Shown here: piece after piece, positions 1 through 4,847 of the stretch
Numbering within the stretch: position 1 is the first letter of the stretch
How the letters are laid out: the number at the start of each line of letters is the position of its first letter
DNA from: an uncultured Collinsella sp.
GTDB taxonomy: Bacteria > Actinomycetota > Coriobacteriia > Coriobacteriales > Coriobacteriaceae
NCBI GenBank assembly: GCA_900549025.1
Contig: URMZ01000046.1
Coordinates: 1-7,034, forward strand
Reading direction: 5' to 3'
DNA: 7,034 nt
The notes under the pieces: generated by a model
Database searches by the model: none
What the model was told of the DNA's origin: nothing
What the model saw: the letters and a program-made list of their open reading frames with translations, nothing else
Made by a program: the position numbers and the translations under genes

Positions 1-138
1 ACCTTTACCGGGGAATCCGTCACGGTGGGTTGATGCACTGCCAGCAGACGGTCGCGCGCAGTGCGTTTGCTCGGCGTTTGGATAACTGCATTGGTCGTTT
101 ACCGCAGCCTTAGCTCTCAGCTAATGAATTCAAGTTCA
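1..138. other. Leading region with no identifiable gene
   Basis: Two plus-strand frames stay open from the window edge: one ends at a TAG at 111-113, the other at a TAA at 83-85. Either could be the last codons of a gene that begins outside the window. Neither short peptide resembles a family I recognise, and one minus-strand frame is also open here, so I do not call a partial CDS. The stretch from about 114 to 138 is more AT-rich and probably forms the promoter-proximal part of the next gene. A TAATGA at 122-127 could be a -10 element, but no convincing -35 partner is visible. Confidence 0.25.
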
Positions 139-192
139 ATCCTTCCTACGATGTGCTGTGTACCGGCACGGTAGCCGGATCGTAGGAAGGAT
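139..192 (+). promoter_or_regulatory. Inverted repeat enclosing the ribosome binding site of the FxLYD gene
   Basis: ATCCTTCCTACGAT (139-152) and ATCGTAGGAAGGAT (179-192) are perfect 14-base reverse complements separated by 26 bases. The right arm holds the Shine-Dalgarno sequence AGGAAGG (184-190), which serves the ATG at 198. The left arm carries CCTTCCT, which mimics the anti-Shine-Dalgarno sequence of 16S rRNA. A second short stem, CCGGC (163-167) with GCCGG (174-178), fits inside the loop. In RNA the outer stem would hide the ribosome binding site, suggesting translational control. As DNA the same repeat could be a protein operator. No T-run follows, so it is not an intrinsic terminator. 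Confidence 0.65.
184..190 (+). promoter_or_regulatory. Ribosome binding site fixing the FxLYD start
   Basis: AGGAAGG lies 7 bases before the ATG at 198. This selects 198 over the out-of-frame ATG at 191, which overlaps the end of the inverted repeat and has no spacing for ribosome binding. Confidence 0.75.
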
Positions 193-197
193 GAATA

Positions 198-641
198 ATG
201 ACAAAAGAGGGAAAGAAGCCAATCGGCAAGATTGTCCTAGGCATCATCGTGGTGCTGGTTATTGTCGGTGCCGTGGGCTCTATGGGCGGCAATTCAACCG
301 ATTCGTCTGCGAGCGATTCGGCAAAACCTGCCGAGACGACACGGCAGGCTGAGGAGCAAAAAGAACCGCAAGAACCGTATACCATTGCTGACGAGGCTGA
401 AGACACTTCCAATCAGTTTACCTATAAGATCACGGGCACCCTGACCAATAACACGGACAAGGAAAAGAGCTACATTCAGATTGAATATGTTCTGTATGAT
501 GCCGATGGCAACCAGGTTGGAACGGCTCTTGCAAACACCAATCATCTGAAGGCGGGCGGCTCCTGGAAGTTCGAGGCGCTGGGTACGGTGTCTCCCGACC
601 AGGTTGCTAGCTGGGAGCGTTCGGACGTAAGAGGTTTCTAG
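198..641 (+). CDS. Membrane-anchored FxLYD-domain protein
   Basis: The protein has 147 residues. A short basic N-terminus (KEGKKPIGK) leads into one hydrophobic helix at about residues 10-29. A Ser/Thr/Asp/Glu/Gln-rich linker (about 31-60) follows, then a small beta-rich domain (about 61-141). That domain carries the pattern seen in FxLYD proteins: a TGTLTNNTDKEKSY strand-turn, the core VLYDADGNQVG (residues 98-108), then a Lys-Ala-Gly-Gly turn and a Trp-Lys-Phe-Glu strand. There is no lipobox cysteine or LPXTG motif, so the helix is probably an uncleaved anchor with the domain outside the cell. FxLYD domains are common in Gram-positive surface proteins, but their role is mostly unknown. The gene lies 32 bases before the HTH gene on the same strand, consistent with co-transcription. 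Its ribosome binding site sits inside a perfect inverted repeat. Family call fairly sure; function unknown. Confidence 0.85.
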   Translation: MTKEGKKPIGKIVLGIIVVLVIVGAVGSMGGNSTDSSASDSAKPAETTRQAEEQKEPQEPYTIADEAEDTSNQFTYKITGTLTNNTDKEKSYIQIEYVLYDADGNQVGTALANTNHLKAGGSWKFEALGTVSPDQVASWERSDVRGF

Positions 642-659
642 CATGTTGCATGCACTGGG

Positions 660-667
660 GGAGGTGA
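660..667 (+). promoter_or_regulatory. Strong ribosome binding site of the HTH gene
   Basis: GGAGGTGA ends 6 bases before the ATG at 674. It is a near-complete complement of the 16S rRNA tail and is much stronger and more exposed than the site of the preceding gene. Confidence 0.8.
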
Positions 668-673
668 AGTCGT

Positions 674-1096
674 ATGCCCGATAAAAAGCTGACTGACGAG
701 TTACTCAATGAGCTTCTCGACGCGCCAAACATCGATGGCTATATCAAAGAACACGACTTTGCCGCCCCGTCGCTTTCGAACTACCTGAAGCAGCTACTGC
801 AGGAAAAGGGCTTGGAGCGCTCGCGCGTGGTTCGTATGGCCGATCTCAATGAGACCTTTGGCTATCAGATCTTTACCGGTGCGCGGCATCCGAGCCGCAA
901 TAAGGTGCTGCAGATTGCCTTTGCGATGGCGCTGACGCTCAAAGAGACTAACCGTGCGCTGACGGCTGCCGGGGTAAGCGTCCTTAACTGCAAGGACCGC
1001 CGCGATGCGATTATCATCTTTTGCATCGATCGCGGGTGCAGCCTCCAAAAGGTCAACGAGGAGCTGTATCGCTTTGGCGAGGAGACGGTGAGTTAG
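674..1096 (+). CDS. XRE-like helix-turn-helix regulator
   Basis: The protein has 140 residues, no signal peptide and no membrane segment, so it is cytoplasmic. After an acidic N-terminus, residues about 34-100 show the five-helix pattern of an XRE/lambda-repressor fold. A first helix (LSNYLKQLLQEKG) leads to a helix-turn-helix around residues 48-70, in which FGYQIFTGARHPSR looks like the recognition helix and its turn. Packing helices up to TLKETNRALTAAG follow. Residues 107-140 (KDRRDAIIIFCIDRG, then LQKVNEELYRFGEETVS) form a helical tail that I have seen in HTH proteins encoded beside Ser/Thr kinases in gut Gram-positives. That recollection is not from a search. Here the kinase gene follows directly, suggesting the regulator may be phosphorylated by it or share its pathway. 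DNA target unknown. Fold confident, role inferred. Confidence 0.8.
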   Translation: MPDKKLTDELLNELLDAPNIDGYIKEHDFAAPSLSNYLKQLLQEKGLERSRVVRMADLNETFGYQIFTGARHPSRNKVLQIAFAMALTLKETNRALTAAGVSVLNCKDRRDAIIIFCIDRGCSLQKVNEELYRFGEETVS

Positions 1097-1181
1097 CGGC
1101 TGATATCTGAGCCGGCGGAGCTGCCGAACAACGATGCAAACGAACGGGGCGCGGATGCCATGGGGTGTCTGCGCCCTGCGC

Positions 1182-1187
1182 TATGAT
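1182..1187 (+). promoter_or_regulatory. Possible -10 element for a leaderless kinase transcript
   Basis: TATGAT differs from the consensus TATAAT by one base and ends 7 bases before the ATG at 1195, so transcription would begin at or next to that ATG. No recognisable -35 sequence lies at the usual distance (1158-1165 reads CCATGGGG), which weakens the call. Confidence 0.4.
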
Positions 1188-1194
1188 GGAGGCT

Positions 1195-2574
1195 ATGGAT
1201 ACTCAGACCCCAACATATTCCGATGACGAGCTGACCGCAGCGCTTGCCGAGCACCTGGCGTCGCTCGATTGCGACGACAGCTATCGCGTGGAGCGTGTAC
1301 TTAAGCGCTCATCCGTTGAAACAACCGAGCTCGTGTACTTTGAAGGGACCGGCGGTGGTTCGCTCGGCCCCTTTGTCCGTAAACGCATCGATGCTTCGGC
1401 TCAAATCGGCGGGGCATACGAGCGTCTGTTTGCCGCTCAACGGGCGGGCAGGCGTTTTGAGCACCTGCCCAGAATCGTCGATTGTCGTCGTGTGGGCGAC
1501 GATCTCAACGTGGTTATGGAATACATCGAAGGGGAGACGCTCGGGGCGCTGGTGGACCGTCTGGGAGCCACCCCCGATTATGCGCGTGAATTGTATCCTG
1601 CCCTATGCGATGCCGTGGGCGAGCTCCATGCCGGTTTTGCAATGGTGGGGGAGACGTCGGCGCCGGTGATCCATCGCGACCTCAAGCCGTCGAATATCAT
1701 CGTGACAGGTGCCAACTATACGCCTGATGACGGCCTGACATTTTCATCGCTGGTGATTATCGACTTGGGGATCGCGCGCGTATGGCGCGATGGCGCCGAT
1801 GCCGACACCGTCAAGTTTGGCACGCGACCCTATGCGCCGCCCGAGCAGTATGGGTTTGGGCAGACGAGTGTGCGCAGCGATGTCTACGCACTTGGGGCCC
1901 TGTTGTTCTTTTGCTTGACGGGAGTCGACCCTAAACCAGGGCTCGACATGCGCGAGCAATGTGAGGCATGCGGCATTCCCACTCCACTTACCGATGCCGT
2001 CTGCATGTCGATGGCGCTCGACCCGGCCAAGCGTTTTGCGAGCGCGGAAGCGTTGGGACGGGCGACGCGCGCGGCATACGATCTAAGTCGCCCCGTGCGG
2101 CCTCCTGCGCCTGTGCTTGTCCGTACTCCGGCCTCGGAGACGGTGTTGACGCCCCAAGGGCTCCAGAACCCCACAGGGCTTCCTAGGCCTGCCGCCTCCA
2201 CTGCATGCGGTCTGCTCTTTCGCGTTCCGGAGTCTCTGGGGCGCATTTGGAATACGCTCGTCTTCTTCTCGCTGCTTGTGTTCTTTGCCGGAAGTCACTT
2301 TGCCGTCTTTCACCCCACCGGAGCAAACCAAAGCTACCCGACGTGGCTTCTCATAATCGAGTATTTTTTCTTTGTCGATGGCCTTATGGTGCTTATGCAT
2401 TTTGCGCTGCTCGATAAGCGCCGTCTTCGTCGGCGATTCGCATTGCTCGACAGCTATCGCGGCAAGAAACTCGCGAAACTCTGGCTCAAGGCATTGGGTG
2501 TGCTGCTCCTATGCATGATCGTCATAGTCGCGGTTGCCAATGCGACCGGCGTCGTCGATACCTCCGCTACCTAA
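1195..2574 (+). CDS. Membrane Ser/Thr protein kinase (Hanks type)
   Basis: From the ATG at 1195 the protein has 459 residues. Residues about 30-295 form a protein kinase domain. The likely ATP-binding lysine is Lys63 (FVRKRID) and the likely helix-C glutamate is Glu76. The catalytic loop is HRDLKPSN (160-167), the metal-binding motif is DLG in place of DFG (190-192), the APE-like motif is APPE (214-217), and Asp229 and Arg280 are also present. No GxGxxG loop is visible around residues 31-50. A Pro-rich linker (about 298-335) joins three hydrophobic helices at about 353-373, 383-403 and 432-450, with a basic stretch KRRLRRRF (408-415) between the second and third. There are no PASTA or other sensor domains. 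Starts at GTG 1165, ATG 1183 and ATG 1186 are also possible in frame. I prefer 1195 because it fits a leaderless transcript, but GGAGG at 1188-1192 is too close to serve it. The gene ends 5 bases before a terminator. Confidence 0.88.
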   Translation: MDTQTPTYSDDELTAALAEHLASLDCDDSYRVERVLKRSSVETTELVYFEGTGGGSLGPFVRKRIDASAQIGGAYERLFAAQRAGRRFEHLPRIVDCRRVGDDLNVVMEYIEGETLGALVDRLGATPDYARELYPALCDAVGELHAGFAMVGETSAPVIHRDLKPSNIIVTGANYTPDDGLTFSSLVIIDLGIARVWRDGADADTVKFGTRPYAPPEQYGFGQTSVRSDVYALGALLFFCLTGVDPKPGLDMREQCEACGIPTPLTDAVCMSMALDPAKRFASAEALGRATRAAYDLSRPVRPPAPVLVRTPASETVLTPQGLQNPTGLPRPAASTACGLLFRVPESLGRIWNTLVFFSLLVFFAGSHFAVFHPTGANQSYPTWLLIIEYFFFVDGLMVLMHFALLDKRRLRRRFALLDSYRGKKLAKLWLKALGVLLLCMIVIVAVANATGVVDTSAT

Positions 2575-2579
2575 AAGAA

Positions 2580-2602
2580 AAAGGGCCCCATTGGGGCCCT
2601 TT
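2580..2602. terminator. Bidirectional intrinsic terminator between convergent genes
   Basis: AAAGGGCCCC (2580-2589) and GGGGCCCTTT (2593-2602) form a perfect 10-bp stem with a 3-base ATT loop. It lies between the kinase stop (2574) and the stop of the minus-strand hydrolase gene (2613). On the minus strand the stem is followed by TTCTTTTAG, giving a good T-rich tail. On the plus strand the tail is only TTTGCAG. It should therefore end the hydrolase transcript well and the kinase transcript less well. Confidence 0.9.
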
Positions 2603-2612
2603 GCAGTTGCAC

Positions 2613-3746
2613 TTAGATGCGGTTCATCTGGGCGGCGACTTTGTTGTACCAGTCCTGCCACGTGGGCGGGCAGTACTTTTTGGCCGCTGCCGGGGTAAGG
2701 GTGGAGCCGTAGTTGGCGCCCAGATAGGCAACGTGAGCGGAGATGCCCTCGCTCCAGCTGCCAAAGCTGCGCCAACCGCCGCCACGTGCACTCCAGCCCC
2801 AGGCGTTGTAAGAATTGGCGCAATAAGCACCCTTGGTGCTCTCGATGCAGGCGATGGCGGGGGACCAACGGGGGTCGACACCGGTATTCCAAGCGGCGAC
2901 GGCAAAGTTATACCCCTGGCCTGCCATGGGGGAGCCGGCGAGATAATTGTCGATGCGGCTCGTCCACTCATTAATGAACGAATCGTAATCGGAGCTACCG
3001 GTATTGGCGTTGTTCACCGTGGTGTCGATGGTGGTGTTGGTGTTGGTGGCCTGGCTGCTGGAATTGCTGCCGCTTACGCCCTCGCCCGAGAGCTTCTCGG
3101 CGGCAGCGGCCTTATCGGCCTCAAGCTTGGCAAGCTCGGCGGCATTTTCCTGCTCGGCTTTTGCCTGTGCCTCGCTGCGGAGCTGCTGGGCCTGCGCCAG
3201 CGCATCCTCGGCGTTTTTCTGCTCTGCCTCAAGCTGAGACTTGGCCTGCTGGAGCTCAGCCTTGTTCTGCTCGAGTTCGGTTTGCATGTTATTGAGCTGT
3301 TCGATCTCGTCGACGCTCGAGCTCGTGATCTGGTTGGTGTATTTGCAGGTCGTGATGAACTCACCCAGGCTCTGTGAGTTGACCAGGAAGCTCACGATGG
3401 GATTGGTGCCCTTCTGATACTTGTACAGATCGCGCATGGCGGAGCTTGCCTTGGCCTGCTGCTCGGGAAGCTTGGCCTCGATTTCCTCGATGCTTGCCTC
3501 ATTGGAGTCAATCTGCTTTTGCAGGTCATCGAGTTTGGTGCGGGCGTCGTTGTAGGCGCTCGTGGCGGCTTCGATCTTCTGCTGGGCTGCGGAAAGCTGG
3601 TCCTGCGTTGCCTGCGAGGCGGCATACGCCGCAACGGGGGAGAGCATCGGCGTGGCCGTCAGCGCAACGGCGAGCACGGCGCTCGTGATGATACGAGCCG
3701 GCTTCGACGCAATGAGCGCTGCGGTGCGATGATTCGAATGCTGCAT
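2613..3746 (-). CDS. Secreted coiled-coil peptidoglycan hydrolase (PcsB/CwlO-like N-terminus, lysozyme-like C-terminus)
   Basis: From the ATG at 3746 the protein has 377 residues. A basic N-region and hydrophobic core end at an Ala-Tyr-Ala site near residues 40-42, a clear signal peptide. Residues about 46-105 and 145-220 are heptad-rich, full of Gln, Glu, Ala and Lys. The hinge between them (IVSFLVNSQSLGEFITTCKY, 117-136) resembles the coiled-coil module of PcsB and CwlO. A Ser/Asn/Thr linker (about 221-252) leads to a lysozyme-like domain (253-377). ACIESTKG (299-306) supplies the probable catalytic Glu302, followed by NSYNAWGW and a Trp/Phe-rich helix, as in glucosaminidase and transglycosylase folds. 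Four cysteines (134, 300, 309, 359) may form disulfides outside the cell. A TTG at 3761 is also in frame, but AGAGGG (3757-3752) stands 5 bases before the ATG at 3746 and fits that start better. The fold is sure; which bond it cuts is not. Confidence 0.85.
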   Translation of the reverse strand: MQHSNHRTAALIASKPARIITSAVLAVALTATPMLSPVAAYAASQATQDQLSAAQQKIEAATSAYNDARTKLDDLQKQIDSNEASIEEIEAKLPEQQAKASSAMRDLYKYQKGTNPIVSFLVNSQSLGEFITTCKYTNQITSSSVDEIEQLNNMQTELEQNKAELQQAKSQLEAEQKNAEDALAQAQQLRSEAQAKAEQENAAELAKLEADKAAAAEKLSGEGVSGSNSSSQATNTNTTIDTTVNNANTGSSDYDSFINEWTSRIDNYLAGSPMAGQGYNFAVAAWNTGVDPRWSPAIACIESTKGAYCANSYNAWGWSARGGGWRSFGSWSEGISAHVAYLGANYGSTLTPAAAKKYCPPTWQDWYNKVAAQMNRI

Positions 3747-3751
3747 CCAGT

Positions 3752-3757
3752 CCCTCT
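3752..3757 (-). promoter_or_regulatory. Ribosome binding site choosing the hydrolase start
   Basis: On the minus strand AGAGGG lies 5 bases before the ATG at 3746. It falls inside the reading frame that would result from the TTG at 3761, which argues for the shorter protein. Confidence 0.65.
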
Positions 3758-3788
3758 GCAATCAATCGTAGGTTATGGTTCGAACGGT

Positions 3789-3794
3789 ATTCTA
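3789..3794 (-). promoter_or_regulatory. Candidate -10 element of the hydrolase gene
   Basis: Minus-strand TAGAAT matches TATAAT at five of six positions and would start transcription near 3782, about 36 bases before the ATG. The sequence 17 bases upstream is CAAGTT (3817-3812), a poor -35. The weak -35 touches the palindromes at 3817-3861, so an activator or repressor may act here. Confidence 0.45.
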
Positions 3795-3816
3795 CTACTG
3801 CTTTTGACCTCAACTT

Positions 3817-3831
3817 GAACCTTAAAGGTTC
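3817..3831. promoter_or_regulatory. 15-bp palindrome upstream of the hydrolase gene
   Basis: GAACCTT-A-AAGGTTC is a perfect dyad with 7-base arms and one central base. It overlaps the position of the -35 region expected from the -10 element at 3794-3789. It shares its last base with a larger dyad to its right. Its size and form fit a dimeric DNA-binding protein; the protein is unknown. Confidence 0.55.
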
Positions 3832-3861
3832 CAAAGGGTCAAGTTGAACTTGAGGCTTTGG
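3831..3861. promoter_or_regulatory. 31-bp near-perfect dyad operator candidate
   Basis: The dyad is centred on G3846. The inner arms TCAAGTT (3839-3845) and AACTTGA (3847-3853) and the outer arms CCAAAG (3831-3836) and CTTTGG (3856-3861) pair perfectly. Only the two GG pairs between them (3837-3838 and 3854-3855) mismatch, giving 13 of 15 matches. It lies upstream of the hydrolase promoter as read on the minus strand. It could bind an activator, for example of a MerR-like type, but no such regulator is encoded in this window. Confidence 0.6.
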
Positions 3862-3918
3862 CTTTGACCTGCAGTTATGATGAATTGTTGAGAAACCATA
3901 GAGTTCAACTTTAACGTT

Positions 3919-3930
3919 ACAGAGCTCTGT
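3919..3930. promoter_or_regulatory. 12-bp perfect palindrome between the MOSC and hydrolase genes
   Basis: ACAGAGCTCTGT reads the same on both strands. It lies 51 bases past the MOSC stop and far upstream of the hydrolase start. It has no loop or T-run, so it is a poor terminator and a better candidate protein site. Nearby GTTCAACTT (3903-3911) is the reverse complement of AAGTTGAAC at 3841-3849 inside the large dyad, perhaps a second half-site. Confidence 0.35.
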
Positions 3931-3980
3931 TTGAGAGGAGTTTTGGGCTGTAAAAGCCATCTCAACGTGGGGTTTTATAA

Positions 3981-4613
3981 CTACAGCGTGCCCTTCTGGC
4001 GAGCCTGCTCAATCTCTTCGAGGGCCTCGGCGGGGGTGAACGAACAGGTGCCGTCGCCGAGTTTGATTACCTGGATATCGTCGCCGGCGTAGACCTCTCC
4101 GCCCTTTAGTACCACGCCAAAAACGCCCTCGTGGGGAAAGATGCAGTCGCCGGCGAGATAGTAGATGGCACAGCGTGTGTGGCAGACCTTGCCGATTTGG
4201 CTGATTTCGACAAGCACCTCGCTACCAAGCTTGAGCTGTGTGCCCAAGGGGAGCGAGAGCAGGTTGATGCCCCGGGTTGTGAAGTTCTCGCCAAAGTCGC
4301 CCTCGTGCACATCGAGCCCGCGCGCCTGCGCCGTCTGGATAGACTCTGCAGCTAAAAAGGAAACCTGGCGGTGCCAATGCCCGGCGTGTGCGTCGGAGGC
4401 GAGGCCAAATTGCTCTATAACGGTGTCGTGCCCGTCGGCGACGGGTGACTTACGCGTGCCTTTGTGCTTCGACGTGTTGATTGAGACGATGCGGGCGGGC
4501 CCGTTGTAAGCATCGTTTGCGGTGCGTAGGGGAGCTGCCGTTTGTGCGCGTTCCGCCAGCTCGTGCTTCGCGGCATTGAGGATGGGATTATCGGTCGGAT
4601 GGTCTTGGGGCAC
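3981..4613 (-). CDS. MOSC-domain protein
   Basis: The protein has 210 residues and no signal peptide or membrane helix. Residues about 40-185 match the MOSC beta-barrel domain related to the C-terminus of molybdenum cofactor sulfurase. Visible signatures are SDAHAGHWHRQVS (73-85), GDFGENFTTRGI (105-116), LPLGTQLKLG, and the cysteine motif CHTRCAIYY (144-152) with Cys144 and Cys148. A further Cys157 lies in AGDCIFP. MOSC proteins bind or transfer sulfur or handle molybdenum cofactor and other thio compounds, but the exact substrate of stand-alone members is rarely known. The first 40 residues are an Ala-rich extension. The start is GTG at 4613, with GAAAGG (4626-4621) 7 bases upstream. No molybdenum cofactor genes lie next to it here, so its role in this organism is open. 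Confidence 0.88.
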   Translation of the reverse strand: MPQDHPTDNPILNAAKHELAERAQTAAPLRTANDAYNGPARIVSINTSKHKGTRKSPVADGHDTVIEQFGLASDAHAGHWHRQVSFLAAESIQTAQARGLDVHEGDFGENFTTRGINLLSLPLGTQLKLGSEVLVEISQIGKVCHTRCAIYYLAGDCIFPHEGVFGVVLKGGEVYAGDDIQVIKLGDGTCSFTPAEALEEIEQARQKGTL

Positions 4614-4703
4614 GTGCGCGCCTTTCGCTCGAGGATGTCAATACACTGAATCCTACAACAATGGTAGGTTCATTGCCCATTGTCATACAACGGTGAGCGC
4701 CGT

Positions 4704-4726
4704 CTTCGTGCTGGCCTTCGTGCTGG
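4704..4726. repeat. Tandem direct repeat of 11 bases
   Basis: CTTCGTGCTGG occurs at 4704-4714 and again at 4716-4726, one base apart, giving a 12-base period. It lies 36 bases upstream of the putative -35 element of the ATP-grasp gene. It may be a slippage duplication or a pair of same-facing protein sites. Confidence 0.5.
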
Positions 4727-4761
4727 ACGATTACGTCGATTGCCATAGATACGGTGGAGCT

Positions 4762-4791
4762 TTGGGCGCCGGCGGCTTGGCACGCTAGAAT
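4762..4791 (+). promoter_or_regulatory. Candidate promoter of the D-aspartate ligase-like gene
   Basis: TTGGGC (4762-4767) and TAGAAT (4786-4791) stand 18 bases apart and fit a housekeeping sigma factor promoter. Transcription would begin near 4798, about 50 bases before the ATG at 4848. Confidence 0.5.
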
Positions 4792-4847
4792 AAATCAGTT
4801 GCGCAAAGACCGCCCGTTGTGTGGGCAGTTCATGATAGGAAGTTTCC

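Larger units (their letters stand above)
4614..4847. other. Divergent intergenic region between MOSC and ATP-grasp genes
   Basis: This 234-base stretch drives genes in both directions. It contains a 7-base inverted repeat, ACAATGG (4658-4664) with CCATTGT (4677-4683), and a smaller one, CCTAC (4652-4656) with GTAGG (4664-4668). A tandem direct repeat of CTTCGTGCTGG lies at 4704-4714 and 4716-4726. A promoter for the ATP-grasp gene is visible at its right end. I find no convincing promoter for the MOSC gene: the TTGACA read on the minus strand at 4640-4635 is too close to the start codon. Confidence 0.5.

Noticed and set aside
158..352. Short plus-strand frame overlapping the FxLYD start
   Set aside because: Its GTG start at 158 has no ribosome binding site and lies in the hairpin loop, and the product resembles nothing. 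The FxLYD frame has a proper site and a clear domain.
1147..1176. GGGCGC/GCGCCC hairpin before the kinase as a terminator
   Set aside because: The stem is 6 bp (8 bp with a G-U and one more pair) with a long loop and no T-run, and such pairs are common in GC-rich DNA.
2511..3377. Plus-strand open frame of 288 codons opposite the hydrolase gene
   Set aside because: It lies antisense to a gene with signal peptide, coiled coil and catalytic domain. It crosses the terminator at 2580-2602, and its Gly/Leu/Val-rich product shows no domain.
3850..3881. Plus-strand promoter TTGAGG with a 20-base spacer to TATGAT, of MerR-type spacing
   Set aside because: No plus-strand gene follows: transcription would run antisense through the MOSC gene. 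The -35-like bases are part of the dyad at 3831-3861. An antisense RNA is possible but unsupported.
3526..3960. Minus-strand frame of 144 codons covering the intergenic region 3762-3960
   Set aside because: It overlaps the start of the hydrolase gene in another frame, its product is a scrambled basic peptide, and the DNA beneath it is better explained by dyad sites and a promoter.
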